From positions 1 to 25,276 of the forward strand of contig CAMLQS010000027.1 in assembly GCA_946482165.1 (NCBI GenBank): DNA of 25,276 nt, given 5' to 3'. The stretch comes from an uncultured Verrucomicrobiota bacterium. GTDB lineage: Bacteria > Verrucomicrobiota > Verrucomicrobiae > Opitutales > Opitutaceae. The translations under genes and the position numbers were made by a program. Position 1 is the stretch's first letter, and each line of letters starts with the position of its first letter. This document shows positions 1 through 8,100 of this stretch, piece after piece. The notes beneath the pieces were generated by a model that searched no databases, had not been told where the DNA came from, and saw only the letters and a list, made by a program, of their open reading frames with translations.

Positions 1-18
1 TTCGTGCCCAAGCCCTGA
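1..18 (+). CDS. Possible 3' end of an upstream + strand gene (partial)
   Basis: In frame 1 the first five codons read Phe-Val-Pro-Lys-Pro followed by TGA at 16-18. A strong + strand hairpin terminator starts 19 bases later, which fits this being the end of a gene that enters from the left edge. Only five residues are visible, so the product cannot be named. The frame is inferred from the terminator position alone. Confidence 0.35.
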   Translation, partial: FVPKP

Positions 19-36
19 CCCGAGATTTCGGGCCCC

Positions 37-68
37 GCCCCCGGCCGCCGCGCGGCCGGGGGCTTTTT
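37..68 (+). terminator. Intrinsic terminator of the gene off the left edge
   Basis: An 11-bp perfect GC stem (37-47 pairing with 53-63, loop CCGCG) is followed directly by five T residues at 64-68. This is a textbook rho-independent terminator in the + orientation. It could also limit read-through from the minus-strand gene ending at 184, but the T-run is on the + side. Confidence 0.85.
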
Positions 69-120
69 CGTTTATCGCGGAATCCGCGAGTCATATCCGC
101 CCGTGGCTCGGTCTCCAGAC

Positions 121-153
121 GGCGGGCGCAGGGAGGCGCCCGCCCACCTTGGA
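121..153. repeat. GC-rich intergenic inverted repeat, copy 1
   Basis: A perfect 9-bp inverted repeat (121-129 with 136-144) encloses the 6-base loop AGGGAG and is followed by CACCTTGG. A second element at 5029-5058 has the same layout: GC stem, loop AGGGAC, then CCACCTGG. The shared loop and right flank suggest a dispersed REP-like intergenic family. Lying just downstream of the minus-strand gene that stops at 184, it may also shape that transcript's 3' end, although no T-run follows. Confidence 0.55.
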
Positions 154-183
154 CGGAAAATCAAATTCACAATGCCACCGGAG

Positions 184-885
184 TCAGCCGATCAAACCCG
201 CGAGCGTGCGATCCTTGCTCAGGCGGAAGGCTTCGCGGAGCGCCGCAAACTCCGCGAGGCACTCCGCCGGAGAACCGGCGCGCGCGAAGCGCATCGCCAG
301 CGTCGCGCCGTCGCACTCCACCCGCGCCGTCACCCCCGGCGCGCTGAGCGTGCAGCGGCTGCAATCCGAGGGATAGTCCACCGTGAGCGCGCCCTCGGCC
401 TCCGCATCCAAGGCTTCCACCGCGTCGATCACCGCCTCGACGCGCACGCCGCGCGCCAAATCGAACACCACCGAATCGAACTGCCCCGCGAAAAGCGCGT
501 CGAACTCGCCCAGCCGAACCAGCTCCGCGGAGCGAAGGCCCTGCAAGCTGCGCGTGGCCAGATAGCGGGCCGGGTCGGACGGCGCGAGGGCGTAAGCCAG
601 CTCCCAGCAAAAATCCCGAGCCGTCAGCGTTGCTTGCGCCGCGCCCACATCGAGCGAGATGTCCTTTCGCTTGTAGGCCATCGCCGCGCGCGCCCGCTGA
701 AACATGCCTTCCGCCTCCTCCGCCAATTCCGCGGCGCAGAGCCGCGCGAGAAATCCGCTCGTGGTCGCGTTGACCGCGTCCGGCACGCTGTGGCGCGATT
801 TGTCGAAGCCGCGCAACGACTTCACCGCGCCTTCCGCGCCGCCCGTCAGCCGCACCTGGGATATCTTGGAAAATGCCGAGTCCAT
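184..885 (-). CDS. Conserved-looking hypothetical protein, 233 aa
   Basis: I do not recognise this protein. The ATG at 885 gives 233 residues starting MDSAFSKISQ. The same frame stays open upstream to 1116, but that extension is Arg/Gly-rich and looks like translated intergenic DNA. There is no signal peptide or membrane segment, so it is probably cytoplasmic. The middle (about residues 70-130) is helical, with a YKRKD patch. The C-terminal half alternates short beta-like strands and contains three cysteines, two of them close together in a DCSRC motif near residue 165. It is divergent from the phosphoesterase gene at 1126, with 240 bp between the starts, and no Shine-Dalgarno site is evident. 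The 886-1125 gap shows no other feature I can support. Confidence 0.7.
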   Translation of the reverse strand: MDSAFSKISQVRLTGGAEGAVKSLRGFDKSRHSVPDAVNATTSGFLARLCAAELAEEAEGMFQRARAAMAYKRKDISLDVGAAQATLTARDFCWELAYALAPSDPARYLATRSLQGLRSAELVRLGEFDALFAGQFDSVVFDLARGVRVEAVIDAVEALDAEAEGALTVDYPSDCSRCTLSAPGVTARVECDGATLAMRFARAGSPAECLAEFAALREAFRLSKDRTLAGLIG

Positions 886-1125
886 CGAGCGCGCGCAGCC
901 TGCTTCGATTTTCTCCCGCGCCAAGCCCCGATCCCGCATGCCGGCGGAACGCGCGCGCCGCGCCAGGCATCCGACATCGCTTCCCGTTGCGCTGCACGCC
1001 GCCGCCATGCGATGCGGCGCGCCGGATTCCCCCCCACGGTGGCATCCTCGACGCCCTTTTCCCTTCCGCCCGTTCTCCTTTGAGATTGAAGCCCCGGGCC
1101 GCGCCCGCATGCCCAATCGCTGTCC

Positions 1126-1926
1126 GTGAGTTCATTTATCGAGTTTAGTCCCAACACGCCCGTCCTAGTCGTTCCCGACGTCCATCAAGACCTCGGCTTC
1201 CTCGACCGCGCCGTCGCGCGAGCGGCCCGCGAGGGCGCGACGCTCTGCTTCCTCGGCGACTATTCGGACGCCATCAACCCGCAATGGAAGGGCGAGGCCG
1301 CCCTCCGCGCGGTCGCCGGCCGCCTGCCGGAACTCGCCGAGCACCATCCGCAGGGCTGCGTTTTTCTCGCCGGCAACCACGATGTCGAAGCCTTGCGCGT
1401 GGCCCATGTCCGTGCGCGCCTCCTCCTCGCAGGCGACGAGGAAAAAGTCCGCCAGCTCGACGCCGCCGTCCCCGCCGCCGCCGCTTACGCGTGCCTCCTC
1501 GGCGCCTGGCCCGCGGCCTTTCTCCGCACCTGGGGGCTCGCCGCCGTCGCGCATGGCTACCTCCTCAGCCACGCCGGCGTCTCGCGACGCATCTGGCCCT
1601 GGGGCGTCTCGCCGGAATCCCAAGAGCAAACCGCCGCGTTTGTGGGCGAAGCCGATGCCGCGTGGGCCGCGTGGCTCGCCCGCGGCGAGGAGGGACCGCT
1701 CTTCGCCGTCGGCCCCGCGCGCGGAGGTCGCGGCGCGCCCGTCGGCGGCGTGCTTTGGCTCGATTGGGACCACGAGTTCGTGGACGACCTGCCTTTGCCG
1801 CAGCTCGTCGGCCACACCCGCGGCCGCGAAGCGCGGCGCAAGGATCGCTCGTGGTGCCTCGACGCCGCCCAAAGCGCCGCCGGGCTGCTCGACCCCGACC
1901 TCGGCTTGAGCGTCGTGCGCATCTAG
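1126..1926 (+). CDS. Calcineurin-like (metallophosphatase) phosphoesterase
   Basis: This is a 266-aa cytoplasmic protein starting at a GTG codon. It carries the full metal-binding signature of the calcineurin-like superfamily: D-x-H (D18, H20 in PDVHQD), GDxxD (D45), GNHD (N84-H85-D86), a SHAG histidine (H149) and a GHT histidine (H230). These residues bind a two-metal centre in the family, which hydrolyses phosphomonoesters, phosphodiesters or dinucleoside polyphosphates. The order of motifs, with SHAG followed late by GHT, resembles the PP1/diadenosine-tetraphosphatase type more than the nuclease type, but the substrate is not clear from sequence. It is the only complete + strand gene in the window and converges on the MarC gene, leaving 48 bp between the two stop codons with no clear terminator. 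Confidence 0.88.
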   Translation: MSSFIEFSPNTPVLVVPDVHQDLGFLDRAVARAAREGATLCFLGDYSDAINPQWKGEAALRAVAGRLPELAEHHPQGCVFLAGNHDVEALRVAHVRARLLLAGDEEKVRQLDAAVPAAAAYACLLGAWPAAFLRTWGLAAVAHGYLLSHAGVSRRIWPWGVSPESQEQTAAFVGEADAAWAAWLARGEEGPLFAVGPARGGRGAPVGGVLWLDWDHEFVDDLPLPQLVGHTRGREARRKDRSWCLDAAQSAAGLLDPDLGLSVVRI

Positions 1927-1974
1927 CCGGCCAGGCCCGCCCGCCGCCGCCGCCGCGCGACACCCCTTCGTTCG

Positions 1975-2556
1975 TTACTCGCTCCAGCCGCGCCGGATCA
2001 GGCTGATCGCGATCGCGGCGAGCAGCAAAGACACGATCTTCGAGATCGCACGAATCCCGGTGGGCCCGATCATCCTCACGAGCCGGTCCGCCTGGGAAAA
2101 CGACAGCATCAAAAGCCCCAGATTCACCGCCAGCGCGGCGAGGGTGACCGCCAGACCCACCGTCTGGGCGAGCAGGAGCAGGGTCGCGATCGCCGCCGGT
2201 CCCGCGATGAGGGGCATGCCGAGCGGCACCACTCCAAAATCTTCCGGAAGATCCGCCGGCGCCGCCGCGAAGGGCTGCAACAAGTCCCGCGCCGCGAGGA
2301 TGAAAAGGATCAGCCCGCCCGCGATCTGGAAGTCGCCGACCGTGATGCCGACCGCCGCAAAAATGCCTTGGCCGAGAAACAAAAAGCCGAGCGCCACGAC
2401 TCCTCCCGTCGCGACCGCCTGCCGCGCGATCCGCCGTTTGCGCGCCTCCGGCACGTCCGAACTCAGGCTGATGAAAATCGCCGCCAAGCCGATCGGGTCG
2501 AGCGCCACGAAAAGCGGGATAAAGGCCTGCAAGAAACGCGGAAGCAGATCGCCCAT
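1975..2556 (-). CDS. MarC family (UPF0056) integral membrane protein
   Basis: This 193-aa protein has about six hydrophobic segments and the family's typical motifs: FVALDPIG near residue 16-23, GDFQIAGG near 74-81, and a PLGMPLIAGPAAIAT stretch near 111-125. Length and motif order fit the whole MarC family, which is found in the inner membrane. The family's function is unsettled; the early link to multiple antibiotic resistance has been withdrawn, and a transporter role is only assumed. The ATG at 2556 is preceded by an AAGG element about 8 nt upstream. It follows the phospholipase-like gene by 96 bp on the same strand and may be the last gene of that run. The name marC would over-claim, so no symbol is given. 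Confidence 0.88.
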   Translation of the reverse strand: MGDLLPRFLQAFIPLFVALDPIGLAAIFISLSSDVPEARKRRIARQAVATGGVVALGFLFLGQGIFAAVGITVGDFQIAGGLILFILAARDLLQPFAAAPADLPEDFGVVPLGMPLIAGPAAIATLLLLAQTVGLAVTLAALAVNLGLLMLSFSQADRLVRMIGPTGIRAISKIVSLLLAAIAISLIRRGWSE

Positions 2557-2652
2557 GCGCGGACCTTACGCCGCCCGCGTGTCGCCCGCAAGGTCCCCCG
2601 CCGCCCTTTGGCGGGAACGGCGTCCCTCCACGCGGCGGCATCGCCGCTCCGT

Positions 2653-3090
2653 CTATCTCCGCCCGAAGCCCCACGAAAACGACGCGCGAAATCCCTCGCG
2701 GCCGCCGATCCTCACGCCGTTGAACATCACCTCCGCCATGCGCGTGCCGCCGAGCAGCCGCGCCACGTCGACCATCAGCTCCGCGTCCGCGACGAGGCGC
2801 TCCACTTCCTCGCCCGGGTAGCCCGCCCAGTATTTCAGATCGTGGAGGAAACACGCGGCATAGATGCTCACGCCCTGCCACTCGTTGATCCACCCGGTGC
2901 AGCCGTCGCTCACGAAGGGCTTCGCCGGAGGATCTTTCGCGATGCGCGCGGCCAGCGCGGGCAGCTCGTAGTGGGCGCAGATGGCCGCGATCTCGGGGAG
3001 CGAAACCGCCGAGTTGATCGCGGGCAGCGCGAAGGGACGCAGAATCGGGGGAAGTGGAAGCGGGAGCGGCGTCGGCGTGACCTCGGGCAT
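2653..3090 (-). CDS. Small protein with phospholipase A2-like Cys/His-Asp signature
   Basis: This 145-aa protein has a central block that resembles bacterial secreted phospholipase A2 proteins: SDGCTG (C64), then ACFLHDLKYW (C80, H83, D84), and a later ADAEL (D102). In that family the HD pair is catalytic, the cysteines form a disulphide, and the downstream Asp supports the histidine. No signal peptide is visible; instead the N-terminus is a Pro/Leu-rich stretch, which is odd for a disulphide-bearing enzyme. The ATG at 3090 has an AAGGA element 8 nt upstream, so the start is well supported. The gene follows the TPR gene by 37 bp and is probably co-transcribed with it. Enzymatic function is an inference from the motif; it could be an inactive relative or a structural protein. 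Confidence 0.55.
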   Translation of the reverse strand: MPEVTPTPLPLPLPPILRPFALPAINSAVSLPEIAAICAHYELPALAARIAKDPPAKPFVSDGCTGWINEWQGVSIYAACFLHDLKYWAGYPGEEVERLVADAELMVDVARLLGGTRMAEVMFNGVRIGGREGFRASFSWGFGRR

Positions 3091-3127
3091 GCGCGCGATC
3101 CTTGGCGGGGAGCCGTCGCCGGGGCGA

Positions 3128-3883
3128 TCAGAGTTTCTCCATAGCCTCGCGCGCCCGGGTTTTCGCCGGCTCGTCGTAGCGTTCCTTCGAAGGAAGCGCG
3201 AGGCCGCGCTCGAAGCACCGGCGCGCCTCGTCCTTTTTGCCCTCCGCCAGGTAGGCGAAGCCGAGCTCGAGGTGATGCGGCACGCGCAACGGTGCCAGTT
3301 CCACGGCCTTTTTCAGATGGGCGATCGCCTTGTCGCGCGAGGCTCCCGGCAGGCCCCCGTAGATCAGTCGCACGAAAAGCCGCGTCGTGAAACCCAGCTC
3401 CGCCACCTCGTGATGCCAGCGTCCGAGCACGTGGTGCGCCCAGTCGAGATTCGGATCGAGCGCCACCGCGCGCTCCGCCTCCTGCTTCACGAGCCGCGAG
3501 TAACGGATCTTCGTCCGGGTATCGCTGTAAACCGCCATCTTGCCATGGCAGACCGCGAGCGAGAGCACGTTCAACGCGTTGTTCGGTTCGAGTTCCACCG
3601 CCCGCCGCGCGTAGTCCAAGGCTCGGCGCGTCTGCTCGCGTATCTGGGCCTCGTCGCCGATTCGCAGGGTCAGGTCCGAGAGCTGTTGAGCGATTTTTTG
3701 GAGTATCCGCGCGTCGTCGGGACGAAGCCGGTCCGCCTCGAGGTAAAATTCCAGCGCGCGCTCGGTTTCGAGCCGCGTCTCGGCCGCGACGGCTTGCTCC
3801 AACAGCGCCGCGACCTCGTCGGCTCGGAGCGGCGCGGCTGCGACAGCCATCCATCCGAATAGAAGGAAGAGGAGACGCGGCAT
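3128..3883 (-). CDS. Secreted/periplasmic TPR protein resembling the RMDN family
   Basis: This 251-aa protein begins with a signal peptide (hydrophobic residues 4-17, probable cut after A21 in PLRA-DEV). The rest is helical TPR-like repeats at about 25-57, 85-115, 130-165 and 180-235, with typical A-x-E-L-x-P turns. The segment HHVLGRWHHEVAEL (about 150-163), followed by a run ending in YGGLPGASRDKAIAHLKKA, matches the pattern of eukaryotic regulator of microtubule dynamics proteins (RMDN/FAM82), in which LLGRWCYEVA is followed by a Pro-rich turn and FLKAEELxP. That match is from memory of the family. A bacterial version would be a periplasmic scaffold of unknown partner. It sits between the helical-repeat lipoprotein (77 bp upstream) and the phospholipase-like gene (37 bp downstream). 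Confidence 0.75.
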   Translation of the reverse strand: MPRLLFLLFGWMAVAAAPLRADEVAALLEQAVAAETRLETERALEFYLEADRLRPDDARILQKIAQQLSDLTLRIGDEAQIREQTRRALDYARRAVELEPNNALNVLSLAVCHGKMAVYSDTRTKIRYSRLVKQEAERAVALDPNLDWAHHVLGRWHHEVAELGFTTRLFVRLIYGGLPGASRDKAIAHLKKAVELAPLRVPHHLELGFAYLAEGKKDEARRCFERGLALPSKERYDEPAKTRAREAMEKL

Positions 3884-3904
3884 CGACGAAGCATGGCCGG
3901 GGAG

Positions 3905-3960
3905 CCCGCGACTTCAAACGCGGGTCGCAACCTGCAGGCCAGACCTCGGTCGGGCCTGCA
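3905..3960. other. Two tandem hairpins between the lipoprotein and TPR genes
   Basis: Hairpin one has a 6-bp stem (3905-3910 with 3919-3924). Hairpin two has an 8-bp stem (3933-3940 with 3953-3960) extended by a further GACC/GGTC pairing, and it abuts the stop codon of the minus-strand gene ending at 3961. Neither is followed by a T-run in the minus direction. They may stabilise the 3' end of that mRNA or lower expression of the next gene rather than act as full terminators. Confidence 0.4.
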
Positions 3961-4971
3961 TCAAGGCGACGCCTCGCGCCCCGGCGCGGGAGGCGTCGCT
4001 TTTTCCGGCCCGAGCTTCCGCAAGTTTTCGGACGCGATGTCGCGGAGGGATCCCTCCGGAAAGCTCTCCACCCACGCCGCGGCCGACGCCGGGTCGTTCT
4101 GCACCCAGCGCTGCACGATCGAGACGACGGCGTTGTCCCGCTCTCGCCCGGCCGGGAGGGTGAGCGCCATCCGCGCGGCCGACGCCGGATCGGTGTCCGC
4201 CCAGGCCGCGGCGATCGCCCCGAGCAGGCGGGACCGCAACAGCTCGTCGGGAAATTCCGCCGCCATGGCGGCGGCCTCGGCGGGCGCGAGCGTGGCGCAC
4301 TGGGCGGCGGCGTGGGCCAGCAAATCGTCGCGCAGGCGGTCTTCCGGCAACTCCAAGGCCAAGGCGAGCGCCTCGACCGGCTCGCTGCGCGCGGCTTCGT
4401 AGGCGACGCCCATGATCGCGGCTTGCCTGCCTTCCCCCTCGGGCAAACGCCCGGCCCAGGCGATGGCGGCGGGCAAGTCGGTCTCCGCCCAGCAGGTGGC
4501 GACGACGCCGGCGGCAAGCCTGCGTTCCGGCCCCTCGGGAGCGGCGGCCGCCCAGCGCGCGGCCGCGCCGATGTCGCTTGAGGCCCAACTACGCAGCAAG
4601 CGTCGGCCGAAGTCGCGCTCGGTATCGGAGGCGCCTTCGCGCAGGCAAAATCGCAGCGCCTCCGCCGGGCCGGCCTTCACCAGCGCATCCTCCAGGCGCG
4701 CCCATGCCTCCTCGCGCCGCTCCTCGCCGGGCTCGTCCGAGATCACGAAAAGTTCCTCGCGCCAGTCGCCGGTGGCCGGGGCCGACGCCCGCGACACCGC
4801 TTCGGCGGGAAGCGGGCGAGCGGGCGCCGTCGTGATCGGGCGCGACGCGGATGTCTCGTTCGCCGGAGGCCGGGAACAGGCGGACTCCAGGCCGGCGAGG
4901 ACGAGCAACAGCGCCGAGGCGGCCGCGCCGAAAAGGGCGCGTCGCGGACGTTTGCCCACACCCCTCGCCAT
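3961..4971 (-). CDS. Probable lipoprotein made of ~35-residue helical repeats
   Basis: The chosen ATG at 4971 gives 336 residues with an Arg-rich n-region, a hydrophobic core (ALFGAAASALLLVLAGL) and C32 in LESAC, a lipobox-like site whose -3 residue (E) is not ideal. An in-frame ATG at 5100 would add 43 residues, but it would place the inverted repeat at 5029-5058 inside the protein, so the later start is preferred. From about residue 125 to 320 there are five or six helical repeats built around the pattern W-A-x-x-D-P-x-A-A-x-x-W, then LPEG, then R-x-x-A. Repeats of this kind are frequent in Verrucomicrobiota envelope proteins; no specific function is known to me. It lies just after the terminator of the giant glycosidase gene and so is probably transcribed on its own. 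Confidence 0.75.
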   Translation of the reverse strand: MARGVGKRPRRALFGAAASALLLVLAGLESACSRPPANETSASRPITTAPARPLPAEAVSRASAPATGDWREELFVISDEPGEERREEAWARLEDALVKAGPAEALRFCLREGASDTERDFGRRLLRSWASSDIGAAARWAAAAPEGPERRLAAGVVATCWAETDLPAAIAWAGRLPEGEGRQAAIMGVAYEAARSEPVEALALALELPEDRLRDDLLAHAAAQCATLAPAEAAAMAAEFPDELLRSRLLGAIAAAWADTDPASAARMALTLPAGRERDNAVVSIVQRWVQNDPASAAAWVESFPEGSLRDIASENLRKLGPEKATPPAPGREASP

Positions 4972-5028
4972 ACGGGAGGAGGAGGGGTCCGTCCCTGCGC
5001 ACGCGGCTGCGGTTTCGTCGGCCAATCC

Positions 5029-5058
5029 ACGGGCGGAGGGACCCGCCCGTCCACCTGG
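5029..5058. repeat. GC-rich intergenic inverted repeat, copy 2
   Basis: An 8-bp perfect inverted repeat (5029-5036 with 5043-5050) encloses the loop AGGGAC and is followed by CCACCTGG. It matches copy 1 at 121-153 in architecture, loop and right flank. It sits upstream of the probable lipoprotein start at 4971. Confidence 0.55.
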
Positions 5059-5116
5059 CATCCGAAAGCTTCGGGTGGTCGACATTCGGGGGCGCGGCAT
5101 CGAAAGCAGATGAAAG

Positions 5117-5154
5117 CAAAAACCCGGCGGCCTGCGAGGAGCAAGCCGCCGGGT
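5117..5154 (-). terminator. Intrinsic terminator of the GH128-like gene
   Basis: A 10-bp perfect GC-rich stem (5122-5131 with 5145-5154) is followed, in the minus direction, by a run of T residues (five A on the + strand, 5118-5122). It lies 24 bp beyond the stop codon at 5179 and should end transcription of the 1389-aa gene before the lipoprotein gene. Confidence 0.88.
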
Positions 5155-5178
5155 CGTCTGCCGTCCGGGATCGGAGCC

Positions 5179-8100
5179 TTACGGAGTGGCCGTCACGTTG
5201 TCGAAGACGCCGGTGCAGAGCGTGCCGTCGGCGCGGCTGCTCACACCGATGCCGATCGCGACCGACGCGGCCATCGTGATCGTCTGGTTCGAGCCGATCT
5301 GGGTCCATGCCGTGCCGTTGGCCGAATAGTAGGCGCGGAACGTATTGCCCGTTCGCGTGATTCTCAGCCATTGCGGCGCGGCCACGCCGGTCTTGCTCGT
5401 GCTCGAGGTGGTGCCTCCGGTGCTGCCGCGCCGCAGGAAGTAAGCCCGGCCGTTGGGAGCCACGAAGACGCCGGCGTGGCGGGAGCCCTCCGCAGTGGTC
5501 TCGCGAATCATGATTCCGGCCTTCGCCTGCGCGTTGGTGTTCTCGACCGAGGCCACGCGGACGGTGATATCGCAATCGCCGGTCGCCGTCTGGTATAGAT
5601 ATCGGAACTCGTCGGCGGAGCCGCCGATGTCCGCGCCGGAGCCCTCGACCGTGAAGGTGCCGGCGGCGTGGCTCGCCGAGCCGGTCGCCGAGACGGCGCC
5701 GATGTCGCCGGTCGCCCATGGGGCGGGAAGCGAGGATACCGGCGTCGCCGAAACTTCGCCGGAGGCCGGGCTCTCGCCGCCCGCACCGATCGCCGTGACG
5801 ACGTAGTAGTAGGTGGTGCCGTTGCTCACGCCGGCGTCGGTGTAGACGGTGCCCGTCACGCCGCTGGCAATGGTGACGTAGGGGCCGCCGCTGATCTCCG
5901 CCCGCTTTACTTCATAGCTCGCGGCTCCCGCGGACGCGGTCCAGGCGATCGAAACCTGCGCGTCGCCGGACGTGGCGACAGGCGTCCCCGGCGCCGCGGG
6001 AGGCGGCGCCAGCGTCGTGGCCGACGCTTGCGCGCTGTGCGGGCTTTCGCCGACGGAGTTCACCGCGCTCACGACGTAGTGGAAGGTCGTCGACGCGGTC
6101 AGCCCGGCGTCGCCGTAGCTCGTGCCCGTCACTCCGGCGGCGATCGTCGCGTAGGGTCCGCCGCTCGTGGCGGAGCGTTTCACGGTGTAGCTCGTCGCCC
6201 CGGAGGAGGCCGTCCACGCGAGATCGATCTGGCTGCCGGAGACGGCGGAGGCGGCGAGGCCCGTCGGCGCGGCGGGGGCCGTGGTCGCGGCGGCGGGAGG
6301 ATAGACTTTGCATTCCCAGAAGGCGGCCCATCCGGCGGTGCTTCCCGTCACGGTGATGCGGACGTAGCGGGCGGTGGCCGTGAAGGTGTCGATGGTCTGG
6401 CCTTGGATCGCATTGCCGGTCGCGTCGACGACGGTGGCGTAGTTCACGTCGTTGTCGCTGGTCTCGATCCGGTATTTGTAGGAGCGGGCGCTCGCGTTAT
6501 ACCAATCGGTGACGACCTTGCCGACCGCCTGGGAGGAACCGAGGTCGACGCGCCACCACTGCGGATAGGTGCCGCTGGAAGCGGTCCAACGGGTGGCCAG
6601 GGAGCCGTCGTTGGCGTCGAAGGGTTCGTTGCCGGACTCGTAGCTGCTGGCGGTGACGGACCGGCCTTGGCTGAGGGGCGGCGTGTCGTGGTAGACCTTG
6701 CATTCCCAGAATCCGGCGAAGCCGCCCGCGGGGTTTACTCCGGTCACGGTGACGCGAACGTAGCGGGCGGTGGCGGTGGCGAAGACGTTGTTGGTGGCGC
6801 CTTGGACCGTGTTGCCGGTGGCGTCGACGGCGGTGGTGTAGTTCACGTCGTCGTCGCTGGTTTCGAGGAGGTATTGGTAGGCGCGCGGCGAACCGTTATA
6901 CCAATCGATGACGATGCGATTGATCGGCTGGGAGGAACCGAGATCGACGCGCCACCACTGCGGATAGGTGCCGCCGTTGGCGGTCCAGCGGGTGGAGAGG
7001 CTGTTTCCGTCGTTCGCGTTCTGGGGCGGGTTGGCCGCCTCGTAGGAGCTGGCGGTGGCCGGGCAGCCTTGGGACAGGACGGTTTGGGAGGGGAACGCCG
7101 TCGTGGTGGCGGAGCGCAGGCTTTCCTTGCCGCCGCTGTTGATGGCGGTCACGGCGTAGACGTAGGCGACCTCGTTGGAAACGGTGAGGTCGGAATAGGA
7201 GGTGGCGGCGGGGGAAAGCGTGGCGACCAGCGCGTAGGGTCCGCCGGCTCCGCCGGAGGAACGGTAGACCTTGTTGCCCACGATTCCGGCGCCGGTGGAC
7301 TGGGTCCAGTCGAGCTCGACCGAAGCGTCGCCCGCGGTGGAGGCCAGCGCGGTGGGCGCGGCCGGGAGGGAGTGGTTCATCTGGTCCGCGATTTGCGCGG
7401 CGGTGAGGGCGTAGCCGGTGAAGAGCATCGAATCGAGAGAGCCGGCGAAGAGCGGGTCCGAGGCGAACTGGCTCTTGCCGATGAAATTCGTGCGGGTCTT
7501 GGTGCCGGCCGCCGTGAGGGTCATGGCGGTGTTGCTCGCGACCTCGGCGCCGTTGACATACATCCGGCCGACGCCGCCGGAGAGAGTGACGGCGACGTGA
7601 GTCCACACGCCGGGCGCGAGGGCCGGGGCGTCGATGAGTTGCTCCGTCGAACCGCCGTTGGAGGCGATGGCGAAGCGCAAGGTGCCGCTTCCCGACTTCG
7701 GGGAGAGGAACATGTAGCGGTTGTTATCCGCGCCGAAGTCGAAGACGCGTTGCCAATTCGCGCCGCCGTCCCACTTCACCCAGCCGGCGAAGGTGAACTC
7801 GGCGCCATCGCCGAGGCTGGAGGAGACGGGGATGTAGTCGTGCGTCCCGTCGAGGTGAATCGCCTGACCGGACATGCCGGCGGCGAAGGTCGGCGCGCCG
7901 GCCACCATGCCGTCGTTGCCGCTTCCGGTCGCGTCGAGCGCGTCGCCCTCGAAGGTGTAGTAGGCCTGGGGGCCGTCGCCGCCGGGGAGTTCCTGCAGGT
8001 AGCCGACATTGGTGGCCTTGTCGCGATAGACGACGCCGGCCGGGGTGAGGCCGCCCTCGACGTAGACCATGTTGCGAACGGCCTCGACGTTGCTGTAGAC

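Noticed and set aside
886..1116. N-terminal extension of the 233-aa protein
   Set aside because: The extra 77 residues are Arg/Gly-rich, with no secondary-structure pattern, and look like translated intergenic DNA.
1927..1974. Bidirectional terminator between the convergent phosphoesterase and MarC genes
   Set aside because: The 48-bp gap is GC-rich with GCC repeats but shows no stem followed by a T-run on either strand.
4972..5100. Earlier start (ATG at 5100) for the helical-repeat lipoprotein
   Set aside because: It would make the inverted repeat at 5029-5058 coding and bury the signal peptide 43 residues inside the protein, and it begins only 17 bp from the upstream gene's terminator.
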